A DNA stretch of 44,057 nucleotides. It comes from Blastocatellia bacterium (GTDB lineage: Bacteria; Acidobacteriota; Blastocatellia; RBC074). Under the pieces are notes generated by a model, which searched no databases, was not told the DNA's origin, and saw only the letters and a program-made list of their open reading frames with translations. This document shows, piece by piece, positions 1 to 8,682 of this stretch; the stretch's first letter is position 1, and the number at the start of each line of letters is the position of its first letter. Where the stretch lies: the NCBI GenBank assembly GCA_016789725.1, contig JAEUQN010000035.1, positions 1 through 44,057 of the forward strand. The letters are read 5' to 3'. Both the position numbers and the translations under genes were made by a program.

Positions 1-6
1 AACCTT

Positions 7-912
7 ATGGCAAACGCGATCAAGGCAAAATTTCTGGAAGTGTTGGCGGAACGGTTTGGCACACCACGTAAGCTAAACCAAAGTCTATCGCTTTATGTGA
101 TCGGTGAAGACACGGCTAGAATCTATATTCGTTACTCGAAAGTTCACGATGGTCACCGTACTTTCTACGGTCTCCGCGATGAAGACCTTCAGCAATTAGA
201 AGGGCATCCTTCGCTCATTTGCTTCCTTTGGGATAATCAAAAAGAACCCTTATTCATCCGCTTCGCTGATTATGAAGAAGTCTTTCATTCCGCTTCGCCT
301 GCTGGTGACGGCCAATATAAAGTGCAGATATATCCACAAGACGGAGCTACAGAACTTTATGTGGCGCGTGCGGGACGCTTCAATGTTGAAGGGAACTTTG
401 GCTGGAGCGAACTAGAACAGATTCTATCTGCAAAGGCTGCTGGCGAGATTCCCGCTTTGACTCATTCGCAAGTACAAACTCTCCTCGGTGCAATCGGCAT
501 AGCTAAAGGCTTCGACGTCTGGATACCAATGTATGACCGGGGTAGGTTAGATTGGTCAATGTCCTCTCCATTCTTGTGCCAGAACTCCTTGCCGCAAGGT
601 TATCAGGAAGTCGAAAAGATCATTCAAGAGATAGATGTTATCTGGATGCAGCGTGGTTCAAGTGAGTTACGAGCTTTGTTTGAAGTCGAGCATTCGACGC
701 CAATCTATTCTGGGTTGCTAAGATTTAACGATCTGCATCTGGTAACTCCGCGACTGCGACCTCGTTTCAGTGTTGTTGCTAATGATGCGCGCCGAGAGCT
801 ATTTGTGAGACAGCTAAACAGACCGACATTCCGTCTGAGCGGCCTGAACGAGCTTTGCACATTTCTTGATTATCGAGATGTTTTTGGCTGGCACACACGG
901 ATCAACAGATAG
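7..912 (+). CDS. Nuclease-like protein of the restriction-modification island (putative PD-(D/E)XK)
   Basis: A 301-residue protein starting at ATG 7; its ribosome binding site lies outside or at the edge of the window. I do not recognise a named family with certainty. The C-terminal half (about residues 205-250) holds a predicted hydrophobic strand leading into FEVEHST, which resembles the E-x-E/K strand of PD-(D/E)XK nucleases. The N-terminal 100 residues (YIRYSKVH, FYGLRDEDL, ICFLWD) read like a compact alpha/beta recognition domain. It lies 20 bases upstream of a BglII-like restriction gene on the same strand, followed by a DNA methyltransferase, so a role in DNA restriction or target recognition is inferred from context. 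Base composition looks A+T-richer by eye than lysS downstream, as often seen for mobile restriction systems. Gene call is strong, function weak. Confidence 0.7.
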   Translation: MANAIKAKFLEVLAERFGTPRKLNQSLSLYVIGEDTARIYIRYSKVHDGHRTFYGLRDEDLQQLEGHPSLICFLWDNQKEPLFIRFADYEEVFHSASPAGDGQYKVQIYPQDGATELYVARAGRFNVEGNFGWSELEQILSAKAAGEIPALTHSQVQTLLGAIGIAKGFDVWIPMYDRGRLDWSMSSPFLCQNSLPQGYQEVEKIIQEIDVIWMQRGSSELRALFEVEHSTPIYSGLLRFNDLHLVTPRLRPRFSVVANDARRELFVRQLNRPTFRLSGLNELCTFLDYRDVFGWHTRINR

Positions 913-932
913 GCCGCAAATGAGAGGGTGTT

Positions 933-1478
933 ATGCAAGTGGCAGGTATTTACTCATTCAAGAACGGGCAAGAAATACTCGAACAGTATTACGCGCCTTT
1001 GCTTGTTGAAGTGTTCGGAGTTGTTAGGTCAGTAGACGCTACCGAGCACAAGTCCAAGACGACCGGGCGTAAGTACAATCCAGCTAGCATCTACAAGTCA
1101 TTCAAAAAACGTTTTGGTGCGCTTCGCTGGAAACCAATACAGATACGCTGTGAGCATGCTGCTGCGGACTCTCTGAATGGTTATGCAGATCAATCGGCAC
1201 ATAGCATCGGTTATCGCAAGCTAGATTTTGTAAAAGAGAAGTTGGGCACACTTGTTGAGATCGGAAAACCGCTTCCGATTTCCAGTACGTGTGCCAAGAT
1301 GACCATCTTTCGCAATCTTGGGCATATTGACTGCGGCATTGAAATCGTCCCTGTAAAAGCATTTGCTGAAGAGATGTCTTCGGGTGTTTCGTATTTTGAG
1401 CAATTTATTTGGGATTTAGAAAGTCGCGGCGAATCCGACATTGATACCCCCGTGATAATTATTGGTATTGACGCGTAG
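933..1478 (+). CDS. Type II restriction endonuclease, BglII/BstYI-like
   Basis: A 181-residue protein starting at ATG 933. The opening (MQVAGIYSFKNG), the central block KLDFVKEKLGTLVEIGK, the segment IFRNLGHIDCGIEIVPVKA and the closing PVIIIGI follow the order I know from the BglII/BstYI endonuclease family, whose usual length is about 200 residues. In that family an Asp on one strand and a Glu about nine residues later bind Mg2+; here D in LDFVKEK and E in LVEIG are the candidates. The family cuts sites with a GATC core (BglII AGATCT, BstYI RGATCY), so a GATC-centred target is inferred, not shown. It overlaps or abuts the downstream methyltransferase gene, as expected of a restriction-modification pair. 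The alternative is a diverged PD-(D/E)XK nuclease with another target. Confidence 0.75.
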   Translation: MQVAGIYSFKNGQEILEQYYAPLLVEVFGVVRSVDATEHKSKTTGRKYNPASIYKSFKKRFGALRWKPIQIRCEHAAADSLNGYADQSAHSIGYRKLDFVKEKLGTLVEIGKPLPISSTCAKMTIFRNLGHIDCGIEIVPVKAFAEEMSSGVSYFEQFIWDLESRGESDIDTPVIIIGIDA

Positions 1479-1503
1479 TCACAGCGCGTTTCAGATTCAG
1501 GAC

Positions 1504-2832
1504 ATGACCCCCAAACAATTACTTATTCCCGACGGGAAACTTACAAAGCGTGAGAACGGCAAGGCCAATCGCCTTGATCCGCAGGATCGGGCGTTTCACG
1601 ATTGGTATCGGTTTGTGTTGTCATTTCCGCCGCATTTGGTGCGTGATTATTGCGAAGACTTTGGCTTGAACGAGCAGCACACCTTGCTCGATCCGTTTTG
1701 TGGGACAGGAACAACACTGGTCGAAGCGCGCTTACGAGGCATTTCGGCCCACGGCGTAGAAGCCAATCCCTTCGCGCATTTTGCCAGCTTGGTGAAAACC
1801 GATTGGCGCATTTGCCCGAATGAATTGGTGGCTAGTGCAAAGCAGATTGCGAATGAGGCGTTGGCTTGTCTGGCGCAGCAAGGCATTGACGATCAAAAAC
1901 CTTTTCCCGGCGAGATTGCCACACAATCACAACGAACTCTTTCCGCAGAAGAATTCAAATTGTTGCTGACAGATTCAATCAGTCCAGTTCCGCTGCATAA
2001 AGCACTGGTTTTGTTAGAGTGCATCGAGAAACGGCAACGACTGCCTGTGTATAAGCATCAATTGCTGGCGTTGGCAAAGGCGCTCGTTTTCAAGATCAGT
2101 AATTTACACTTCGGGCCGGAAATCGGTGTGGGCAAAGCAAAGATAGATAGCCCTGTGATTTCAACATGGCTGAGTGAAGTAGAGAAAATGGCAGAAGACT
2201 TGCGACGGATGGTGGACTCGAATTCGGCGGTTTCTGAAATCTACTTGGGCGATGCGCGGCGAGTTAATGAATACTTACAGCCCAATTCTATTGATGCAGT
2301 CATTACCTCTCCGCCCTATCCGAACGAGAAAGACTACACGCGCATCACGCGGTTGGAGTCTGTTCTGTTGGGGTTTATCAGCAACAAGGCTGATCTGCGA
2401 AATTTGAAAAACGGCCTCGTGCGTTCCAACACGCGCAACGTGTACAAAGATGACGATGACGACCGCTGGGTCGCAGAGTTCCCTGCAATTCAAACTGTGG
2501 CAGAAACTATCGAACAGCGTCGCATAGAGCTTGGCAAAACATCCGGTTTTGAGAAGCTTTATGGCCGAGTCGCGCGTTTGTACTTCGGCGGAATGGCGCG
2601 GCATTTGGCGGCGTTGCGAAGTGTTTTACGACCAGGCGCGCAACTCGCTTATGTTGTAGGCGATCAGGCTTCATACCTACGCGTGATGATTCGCACCGGT
2701 CAACTGCTGGCAGAAATTGCGCAGTCGCTCGGTTATGAATTAGTACGCATTGATCTCTTCCGTACGCGGCTTTCCACAACTACCAAAGAACAATTGCGCG
2801 AAGAGGTAGTGATTTTGCGCTGGCGAGGATGA
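1504..2832 (+). CDS. Site-specific DNA methyltransferase (amino-MTase, probably N4-cytosine)
   Basis: S-adenosylmethionine-dependent DNA methyltransferase, about 442 residues. Motif I (LLDPFCGTGTTLVEA) lies near residue 60 and motif IV (ITSPPY) near residue 265, so the cofactor motif precedes the catalytic motif with a long segment between them. The S-P-P-Y form of motif IV is typical of N4-cytosine enzymes, which fits protection against a BglII/BstYI-type nuclease. I chose ATG 1504 (MTPKQLL); an upstream TTG at 1462 would add 14 residues and overlap the restriction gene by 17 bases, and neither start has a convincing ribosome binding site. The stop at 2832 is followed directly by the next gene. 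It is the only methyltransferase in the island and so must protect against whatever the neighbouring nucleases cut. Confidence 0.85.
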   Translation: MTPKQLLIPDGKLTKRENGKANRLDPQDRAFHDWYRFVLSFPPHLVRDYCEDFGLNEQHTLLDPFCGTGTTLVEARLRGISAHGVEANPFAHFASLVKTDWRICPNELVASAKQIANEALACLAQQGIDDQKPFPGEIATQSQRTLSAEEFKLLLTDSISPVPLHKALVLLECIEKRQRLPVYKHQLLALAKALVFKISNLHFGPEIGVGKAKIDSPVISTWLSEVEKMAEDLRRMVDSNSAVSEIYLGDARRVNEYLQPNSIDAVITSPPYPNEKDYTRITRLESVLLGFISNKADLRNLKNGLVRSNTRNVYKDDDDDRWVAEFPAIQTVAETIEQRRIELGKTSGFEKLYGRVARLYFGGMARHLAALRSVLRPGAQLAYVVGDQASYLRVMIRTGQLLAEIAQSLGYELVRIDLFRTRLSTTTKEQLREEVVILRWRG

Positions 2833-2838
2833 TTGGTT

Positions 2839-3645
2839 ATGGCAGCTTCTAAAAATCGCTACGTCACGCTGATCGAAAGCATCTTCCTGAAATACTATCA
2901 GGCAGGAGCGACTGAAGTTGCGTTCAGGCGCGAGGACATTGTTGAGGTTGCCACGCTGCTGAATGTCACACTGCCGAAAAATCTGGGAGATGTTATCTAC
3001 TCGTTTCGTTACCGTACCGCCTTGCCAGATGCGATTATTGAAAAAGCGCCCGCAGGTTATGCGTGGATCATTCGCGCCACCGGGCGAGCACAGTACAAGT
3101 TCGTACTGACAAAAGAGGCCAATTTCCTGCCGAACTTAAATCTAGCCAAAACGAAAATCCCCGATGCTACGCCCGGCATCGTCAGTCGCTATTCCTTTGA
3201 TGATGAGCAAGCGTTATTAGCGAAAATTCGCTACAATCGCTTGCTGGATATTTTCACGGGCGTGACTTGTTATTCATTACAGAATCATCTGCGCACGACC
3301 TTGACGAACATCGGGCAGGTAGAGACAGATGAGGTTTATATCGGGATTGATCGCCAAGGTGTTCATTACGTTTTTCCTGTGCAAGCCAAAGGCGGAACGG
3401 ACAAGATTGGCGCAGTGCAGATTGAGCAGGATTTCGCCGTTTGCGCGGAGAAGTATCCGAACACAGTTGGACGTCCCATCGCCGCACAGTTTCTGGACAA
3501 CGCAACTATTGTTCTCTTTGAATTCGTGCTCACCGATGAAGGTGTGCGGATTGCAGAAGAACGGCATTATCAGTTGGTTTCGCCCGACGAATTATCCAAC
3601 GAAGAAATTGCAGAATATCGGCGGCGCAGTTCGCCACCATTTTGA
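2839..3645 (+). CDS. Endonuclease-like protein of the restriction-modification island
   Basis: A 268-residue protein. I chose ATG 2839 because GAGGA sits about nine bases upstream, inside the end of the methyltransferase gene; an in-frame TTG at 2833 is less likely. Around residues 150-185 there is an acidic strand (TDEVYIGID) followed by FPVQAKGG, the D-(x)n-Q/E-x-K layout of a PD-(D/E)XK nuclease with Gln in place of the second acidic residue. The N-terminal third looks like a small DNA-binding or wing domain (FRREDIVEVATLLN). I recall similar proteins accompanying type II methyltransferases but cannot name a family. It forms the fourth gene of the island and ends 12 bases before lysS. It could be the true partner nuclease, a second nuclease or a DNA-targeting accessory. 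Confidence 0.72.
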   Translation: MAASKNRYVTLIESIFLKYYQAGATEVAFRREDIVEVATLLNVTLPKNLGDVIYSFRYRTALPDAIIEKAPAGYAWIIRATGRAQYKFVLTKEANFLPNLNLAKTKIPDATPGIVSRYSFDDEQALLAKIRYNRLLDIFTGVTCYSLQNHLRTTLTNIGQVETDEVYIGIDRQGVHYVFPVQAKGGTDKIGAVQIEQDFAVCAEKYPNTVGRPIAAQFLDNATIVLFEFVLTDEGVRIAEERHYQLVSPDELSNEEIAEYRRRSSPPF

Positions 3646-3657
3646 GGAGTCACCACC

Positions 3658-5232
3658 TTGCTGACACAAGACAACGATCAGATTCAACAACGGCATCGTC
3701 ATTTGGACGAAATCATTCAACTCGGTCACGCGGCGTACCCGCATCGCTTTGATCGCACGCATACGATCTCTTCGATTGTGATGCAGTATCAGAGCTATCA
3801 CGGCAAACGCGAAGACGAGGGGGAAGCGGCGCGCGTCAATGAAGAACTCAAAGGCGCGGGGAACGGCAAAATCCGGCTCGCGGGGCGCATTATGCAGATG
3901 CGGTTGATGGGCAAAGCGGCGTTTGCGCATTTGTCCGATGGCGGCGCGCGGTTGCAGATTTATGTGCGCAAAAACGATGTCGGCGAGGCGGCTTGGGAGT
4001 TGTACAACAAGCTCGATCTTGGCGACTGGATTGGCGTCGAAGGGTTCTTGTTCGTCACCAAGACAGGCGAAGTTTCGCTGCATATTCACGAATTGCAATT
4101 CCTCGCCAAAGGCTTGCTGCCGATGCCGGATAAGTATCACGGCGTCGCGGACAAGGAGTTGCGCTACCGGCAACGCTATGTGGATTTGATTGCGAGCGGC
4201 GCAGTGCAGGAACGGGCAGAAGGCGAACTGACTGCGCGCGAAGTGTTTGTGAAGCGGGCGCAGATTGTGCGTGCGATCCGCGATTTTTTTGACGAACGCG
4301 GGTACATCGAAGTTGAAACGCCAATGCTCACACCGCTCGCAACCGGCGCGGCAGCGCGGCCTTTTGTCACGCATCACAACGCGCTCGACATTCCGCTCTA
4401 CGCGCGCATTGCGCCCGAACTCTATTTGAAGCGACTGATCGTCGGCGGCTTCGAGCGCGTCTATGAACTCAATCGCAACTTTCGCAATGAAGGTTTGTCC
4501 ATTCGCCACAACCCCGAATTCACGATGCTCGAATTTTATCAGGCGTACGCGGATTTCAACGATCTGATGGATTTGACGGAAGAGTTGATTACCGGATTGG
4601 TGGACGAAGTCTGCGGCTCGCGCCAGATTCCGTATCAGGAACACACGCTGGATTTCAGCAATTGGCAACGCTTGACGATGCGCGAAGCAGTGCTGAAATA
4701 TTGGCCGGATCATTTGCAGGACAAGAAACCATCACTCGACGATTTGATGAATCGTGCGGCGTTGGAAGCCGCTGCGGCAGCGTTGGAATTAGGCTTTGAC
4801 CCGAAGTTGAACGATGGCTATTTGCTTGGCGAAATCTTTGCGCATGTCGCCGAACCGCATCTCATCAATCCGACATTCATCACCGAATTCCCGACCGAGC
4901 TTTCGCCGCTCTCGAAGCAGAATGCCAACGATCCGCGCTTTGTAGATCGCTTTGAACTCTTCATCGCGCAGATGGAAATTGCGAATGCGTTTTCGGAATT
5001 GAACGATCCGGCGGAGCAAAAGCGCCGCTTTGAAGAGCAGATGAGACAACGTGAAGGTGGCGACGACGAAGCGATGGTGATGGACGAAGATTACATTCGC
5101 GCGCTGTCTTACGGAATGCCGCCGACCGCTGGCGAAGGCATCGGCATTGATCGCTTGGTGATGTTGCTGACGAATCAACGTTCGATCCGCGACGTGATTC
5201 TGTTCCCGCACATGCGACCGGAGGCAAAGTAA
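3658..5232 (+). CDS. lysS: Lysyl-tRNA synthetase, class II
   Basis: Charges tRNA-Lys with lysine in the cytoplasm; 524 residues, normal for the class II bacterial enzyme. The N-terminal OB-fold anticodon-binding domain (about residues 75-165) is followed by the class II catalytic core: motif 1 region ending in VETPML, motif 2 around [19 protein letters not shown], and motif 3 [12 protein letters not shown] near the C terminus. The conserved [11 protein letters not shown] segment is also present. The start is TTG 3658, supported by GAGGAG eight bases upstream and by the absence of a nearby ATG. It follows the restriction island after 12 bases and precedes a Uma2-type gene after 4 bases, so a housekeeping gene appears to be tailed by and tailing mobile-type genes. 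Identification is secure. Confidence 0.97.
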   Translation: MLTQDNDQIQQRHRHLDEIIQLGHAAYPHRFDRTHTISSIVMQYQSYHGKREDEGEAARVNEELKGAGNGKIRLAGRIMQMRLMGKAAFAHLSDGGARLQIYVRKNDVGEAAWELYNKLDLGDWIGVEGFLFVTKTGEVSLHIHELQFLAKGLLPMPDKYHGVADKELRYRQRYVDLIASGAVQERAEGELTAREVFVKRAQIVRAIRDFFDERGYIEVETPMLTPLATGAAARPFVTHHNALDIPLYARIAPELYLKRLIVGGFERVYELNRNFRNEGLSIRHNPEFTMLEFYQAYADFNDLMDLTEELITGLVDEVCGSRQIPYQEHTLDFSNWQRLTMREAVLKYWPDHLQDKKPSLDDLMNRAALEAAAAALELGFDPKLNDGYLLGEIFAHVAEPHLINPTFITEFPTELSPLSKQNANDPRFVDRFELFIAQMEIANAFSELNDPAEQKRRFEEQMRQREGGDDEAMVMDEDYIRALSYGMPPTAGEGIGIDRLVMLLTNQRSIRDVILFPHMRPEAK

Positions 5233-5236
5233 ATTT

Positions 5237-5860
5237 ATGGCACTACCTAAACCACAACCGCTATACACGGTTGCAGAATATCTCGCGTTGGAGCGTGAGT
5301 CGGAGGAACGGCATGAATATCTGGATGGCGTCATTTATGCAATGGCAGGCGAGAGCGGCGAACACGCCGATGTTTCTGTTAACATTACTACAATCTTGAC
5401 AAATCAACTCAAAGGCAAAGATTGTCGCGCTCGTTCCAAAGACACCAAAGTTCGCAGTGGCCCGATTCCGAAACTGAAGTATTCGACCAAAGGGTTGTAT
5501 TCGTACCCAGATGTAGTCGTGATTTGCGGTGAGCCGCAGTATCTGGATGGATATCGTGATGTCGTGAACAATCCTGCTGTCATCATTGAAGTCTTGTCGC
5601 CGGCAACCGAGAAGTTTGATCGTGGTGAGAAGTTTGATCGCTACGATACCTGGAATCCAACGTTGAGTGATTACCTGCTGGTGTCGCAGGATCAGGCGCG
5701 TATTGAGCATTTCATTCGGCAAGATGATGGTACGTGGACGCGCATCTTGTATCGCGGCTTGCGCAGTAAAGTCGTCATCAAATCCATCCGCTGCACATTG
5801 AAGCTGAAAGATGTGTACGACCGCATTGACCTCAAGCCTGATTTGCAAATCGTGAAGTAG
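5237..5860 (+). CDS. Uma2-type putative endonuclease (DUF820)
   Basis: A 207-residue protein with the Uma2/DUF820 signature: an N-terminal [21 protein letters not shown] segment, a central YPDVVVICG strand, and [22 protein letters not shown], which together supply the D-(x)n-E-x-(L/K) acidic strands and distal Lys of a restriction-endonuclease-like fold. The family is very abundant in cyanobacteria, Acidobacteriota and Chloroflexota, usually as solo genes of unknown role, and nuclease activity is inferred from fold. Start is ATG 5237, four bases after the lysS stop, so it is probably cotranscribed with lysS. No toxin or methyltransferase partner is adjacent. Confidence 0.88.
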   Translation: MALPKPQPLYTVAEYLALERESEERHEYLDGVIYAMAGESGEHADVSVNITTILTNQLKGKDCRARSKDTKVRSGPIPKLKYSTKGLYSYPDVVVICGEPQYLDGYRDVVNNPAVIIEVLSPATEKFDRGEKFDRYDTWNPTLSDYLLVSQDQARIEHFIRQDDGTWTRILYRGLRSKVVIKSIRCTLKLKDVYDRIDLKPDLQIVK

Positions 5861-5954
5861 TTTGTCTCTCGGCTGTCATATTTTCGCTCGCTCCGTCGTT
5901 TATATCTTGCCTTTGTTTACCTACCAGCAACGACAACTTCAGGAGTAGAGAATT

Positions 5955-8270
5955 ATGAAAATCTGTCTTTGCCTTTTGCTCGCCACGTTTCTTTCTGTCG
6001 CCACCTTCGCGCAAACCCAAGACAATTCGCTGCCGTTGCGACGTGTGATTTTGTACAAGCACGGCGTGGGCTATTTTGAGCGGTTGGGGAAAGTGAATGA
6101 CGATCAGCAGATCACGCTTTCTTTTGATTCTTCACAAATGAACGACGTGCTGAAATCGCTGGTCGTGCTGGACTTGAATCAGGGCAAAATCGGCGCGGTC
6201 AATTTTGATTCGGTCAAGCCGCTCGACAAACGATTGGAAGAGTTTGGCATTGTGCTGGACGACACGAACGGAGCTGGATTGACGATGCTGCTCGGTCAAT
6301 TCAAAGGCTCGCGCGTTGAAGTCAAAACGGGAACTGCAAGCAGCATCGGAACCGTTGTTGGATTGGAAAAGCGCAGCAAAACGCAAGGGACAGAAAAAAC
6401 CGAAATGCAGGAATTGGTGTTAATGGTCGAAGGCGAATTGCGCAGTGTTCCGCTTGACCAAATTCGCGGCATTAAATTGCTGGATACGAAACTGCGCGGC
6501 GACCTCGAACGATACTTGGGCGTGCTGCAATCTACCGTGAAAAAGAACGCGCGCACGCTGGCGATTACCGCGAATGGACGCGGCGCGCGCGATTTGTTTG
6601 TGAGCTATGTGGTCGAAGCGCCCGTCTGGAAAACGACCTATCGCGTGGTGTTGGATGACAAGAAAAAGCCGTTCCTGCAAGGCTGGGCGGTCGTAGACAA
6701 CGTGCAAGATGAAGATTGGACAAACGTTTCGCTGTCGCTCGTAGCCGGAATGCCCGTGTCATTCATTCAGGATTTGCAGCAACCACGCTACAAACGCCGC
6801 CCCGTGATTGCGCCGCCGGATGAGATGGCAATGACGCCGCAAATTGCGGAAGCAGCGAAGAAACCACTTGGTGGAGCTGGGGATTCGCTGCCACGCATTG
6901 CTGGACGCGGCATTGGAGGTGTGGTGAAAGATGCTTCGGGTGCGATTGTTCCTAACGCAAAAGTAACGATAAAAAACACGAACTCAGGTGCTGAATATCC
7001 TATTGCCACTAACTATGATGGACGTTACAGCGTTGGCGTCCCTCCTGGACTTTATCAAGTTCGAGCGGATGTTCCAGGATTCAAGAGTACGGTAATAAAT
7101 TCTGTGACGGTTGCCAGCAATAACATGACCCAAGTTGACTTTGCCCTTGAAGTCGGCGCAGTAAGTGAAACCGTTAATATCGCCACTGACGTAGCGGAAG
7201 TCTCGAAAGGAATTCCTCCTTCCATGTTTAGCTCAATCGCCGACAACACCAGCGTTGACGTCAATGTCAGCACACAGGAAATCGGCGAACTGTTTGAATA
7301 CAAAATTGACCAGCCCGTCAGCATCAAACGCAATAGCTCCGCGCTGATTCCGATTGTGCAATCGTCCATCGAAGGCGAAACTGCATCCCTCTACAATGCC
7401 AAAACGCTCAAGCAACATCCGATGAGCGCGGTGTATTTGACCAACACGACCGGCCTCACGCTCGAAGGCGGCCCGCTCACCGTGATCGAAAGCAACACCT
7501 ATGCGGGCGAAGCGTTGACCGCGCGCATCAAAGCTGGCGAAAAACGATTCATCACTTACGCCGTAGACGTGGGCTGTCGCGTCGAAACGAAAACCGAAGA
7601 AGAGCAACAAGCCGCCTATCAATCCGAAATCATCAACGGTGAATTCCGCCTGCATTATAAACAATCGAAAGTCACAACCTACACGTTGACCAACGTCAGT
7701 GCGCGCCCGAAGACGATTTATATCGAACACCCGCTTGACAGACCAGATGCAAGAGAATGGAAGCTCATAAACACGCCTGCGCCCGTGGAAACAACCGAAA
7801 ATTATCGTCGCTTCAAAGAAGTCATTGCGGCCAATTCGACGACCGAGTTCAAAGTCACCGAAGAACTGCCCGACCGCGATACTTACGCCATCACGAACGT
7901 CACGCCGGACAACATCACGATTTGGGTGCAGGGCAAATATCTTTCGGCAGCGATGAAAAAAGCGTTAGATGAAGTCATCGAAATCAAAGCGAAAATCGCC
8001 CGGCTCAACCAACAGGTTCAGGAGCAGCAAGCCGCGCAACGAATCCTCACGCAAGAACAAGCCCGCATGCGCGAGAACCTGAAAGTTTTAGGCAAAAGCG
8101 AAGAGGAAAAGAAATTGCTCGTGCGTTATGTGAACAAAATCGCCGAGTCTGAAGATCAGATTGAAAAGGTGAAACAACAGGAAGCCGCGCTCATCGAACA
8201 GCGCAATGTGATTCAGCGCCAGTTAGACGAAAAGATTCGCAGCCTGACGTTCAATCACACGATCAATTGA
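5955..8270 (+). CDS. Secreted DUF4139 protein with an inserted carboxypeptidase-regulatory-like domain
   Basis: A 771-residue protein with a signal peptide (residues 1-20, cleavage after FAQ). It is exported, with no further membrane segment. The N-terminal region (ILYKHGVGYFERLG) and the segment from about residue 430 to 680 (VSIKRNSSALIPI, TYAGEALTARI, RFITYAVD) match the DUF4139 architecture of all-beta proteins of unknown role. Residues about 317-418 form a separate carboxypeptidase-regulatory-like beta-sandwich (GVVKDASGAIVPNAKVTI, DGRYSVGVPPGLYQV) of the kind common on acidobacterial outer-membrane proteins; it interrupts the host domain. The C terminus (residues 670-760) is a Gln/Glu/Lys-rich coiled coil. 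AGGAG lies nine bases before ATG 5955. It ends three bases before a convergent gene, without a visible terminator. Confidence 0.85.
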   Translation: MKICLCLLLATFLSVATFAQTQDNSLPLRRVILYKHGVGYFERLGKVNDDQQITLSFDSSQMNDVLKSLVVLDLNQGKIGAVNFDSVKPLDKRLEEFGIVLDDTNGAGLTMLLGQFKGSRVEVKTGTASSIGTVVGLEKRSKTQGTEKTEMQELVLMVEGELRSVPLDQIRGIKLLDTKLRGDLERYLGVLQSTVKKNARTLAITANGRGARDLFVSYVVEAPVWKTTYRVVLDDKKKPFLQGWAVVDNVQDEDWTNVSLSLVAGMPVSFIQDLQQPRYKRRPVIAPPDEMAMTPQIAEAAKKPLGGAGDSLPRIAGRGIGGVVKDASGAIVPNAKVTIKNTNSGAEYPIATNYDGRYSVGVPPGLYQVRADVPGFKSTVINSVTVASNNMTQVDFALEVGAVSETVNIATDVAEVSKGIPPSMFSSIADNTSVDVNVSTQEIGELFEYKIDQPVSIKRNSSALIPIVQSSIEGETASLYNAKTLKQHPMSAVYLTNTTGLTLEGGPLTVIESNTYAGEALTARIKAGEKRFITYAVDVGCRVETKTEEEQQAAYQSEIINGEFRLHYKQSKVTTYTLTNVSARPKTIYIEHPLDRPDAREWKLINTPAPVETTENYRRFKEVIAANSTTEFKVTEELPDRDTYAITNVTPDNITIWVQGKYLSAAMKKALDEVIEIKAKIARLNQQVQEQQAAQRILTQEQARMRENLKVLGKSEEEKKLLVRYVNKIAESEDQIEKVKQQEAALIEQRNVIQRQLDEKIRSLTFNHTIN
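6903..7209 (+). other. Inserted carboxypeptidase-regulatory-like domain segment
   Basis: This part of the DUF4139 gene encodes a self-contained CarboxypepD_reg-like beta-sandwich. Its codons (cct, aaa, aac/aat, gta) look A+T-richer by eye than the flanking Cys-poor, GC-rich host sequence, as if it came from another gene. Boundaries are approximate, set where GRGIGG begins and DVAEVSKG ends. Confidence 0.5.
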
Positions 8271-8273
8271 GTC

Positions 8274-8642
8274 TCAATCGGATGAGGCGGACGCACTGAA
8301 ATACAGATACAGCATCATCGTGCTCCAAATGAAAAGCGCGAGAAATTTGCCGTAGATGGGGGCAAAAGCTCCGGTGACCATCAAGGTCAGCGTGACCAAT
8401 CCAGCGATGCGCCATTTCTGATCGCGCGTTAATCCTTTCTTGTCACGGAAGGCCAGGATGTAGGGGCTGAGCGTTGGATGTGTCATCAACCAGCGATGCC
8501 AGCGTTCGCTGCCGCGCGCAAAGCAAAACGCCGCGAGCAATAAAAAAGGCGTGGTGGGCAGCAGCGGTAATGGAATGCCTGCGACGCCGAGCGCGACGCA
8601 TAGAAACCCTGATGTAATGTAGGCTCTCGATTTGACAGACAT
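8274..8642 (-). CDS. DUF454 (YbaN-type) inner-membrane protein
   Basis: A 122-residue membrane protein when started at ATG 8642 (MSVKSRAY); a longer reading to 8720 would overlap purB and lacks family resemblance. It shows the DUF454 pattern: a first hydrophobic helix ending GIPLPLLPTTPFLLLAAFCFARGSERWHRWL, then a short loop and two more helices (IAGLVTLTLMVTGAF and FLALFIWSTMMLYLYF). The family is a small inner-membrane protein of unknown function. It follows purB after 40 bases on the same strand and meets the DUF4139 gene tail to tail. Confidence 0.85.
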   Translation of the reverse strand: MSVKSRAYITSGFLCVALGVAGIPLPLLPTTPFLLLAAFCFARGSERWHRWLMTHPTLSPYILAFRDKKGLTRDQKWRIAGLVTLTLMVTGAFAPIYGKFLALFIWSTMMLYLYFSASASSD

Positions 8643-8682
8643 CCCATTCACTCTACGCCAGAAACGAACGCTGCTCAATAGC

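Noticed and set aside
3592..4713. A 373-codon open frame on the minus strand across lysS
   Set aside because: It runs antisense to the well-conserved lysS gene, has no recognisable domain, and its residues follow from lysS codon bias.
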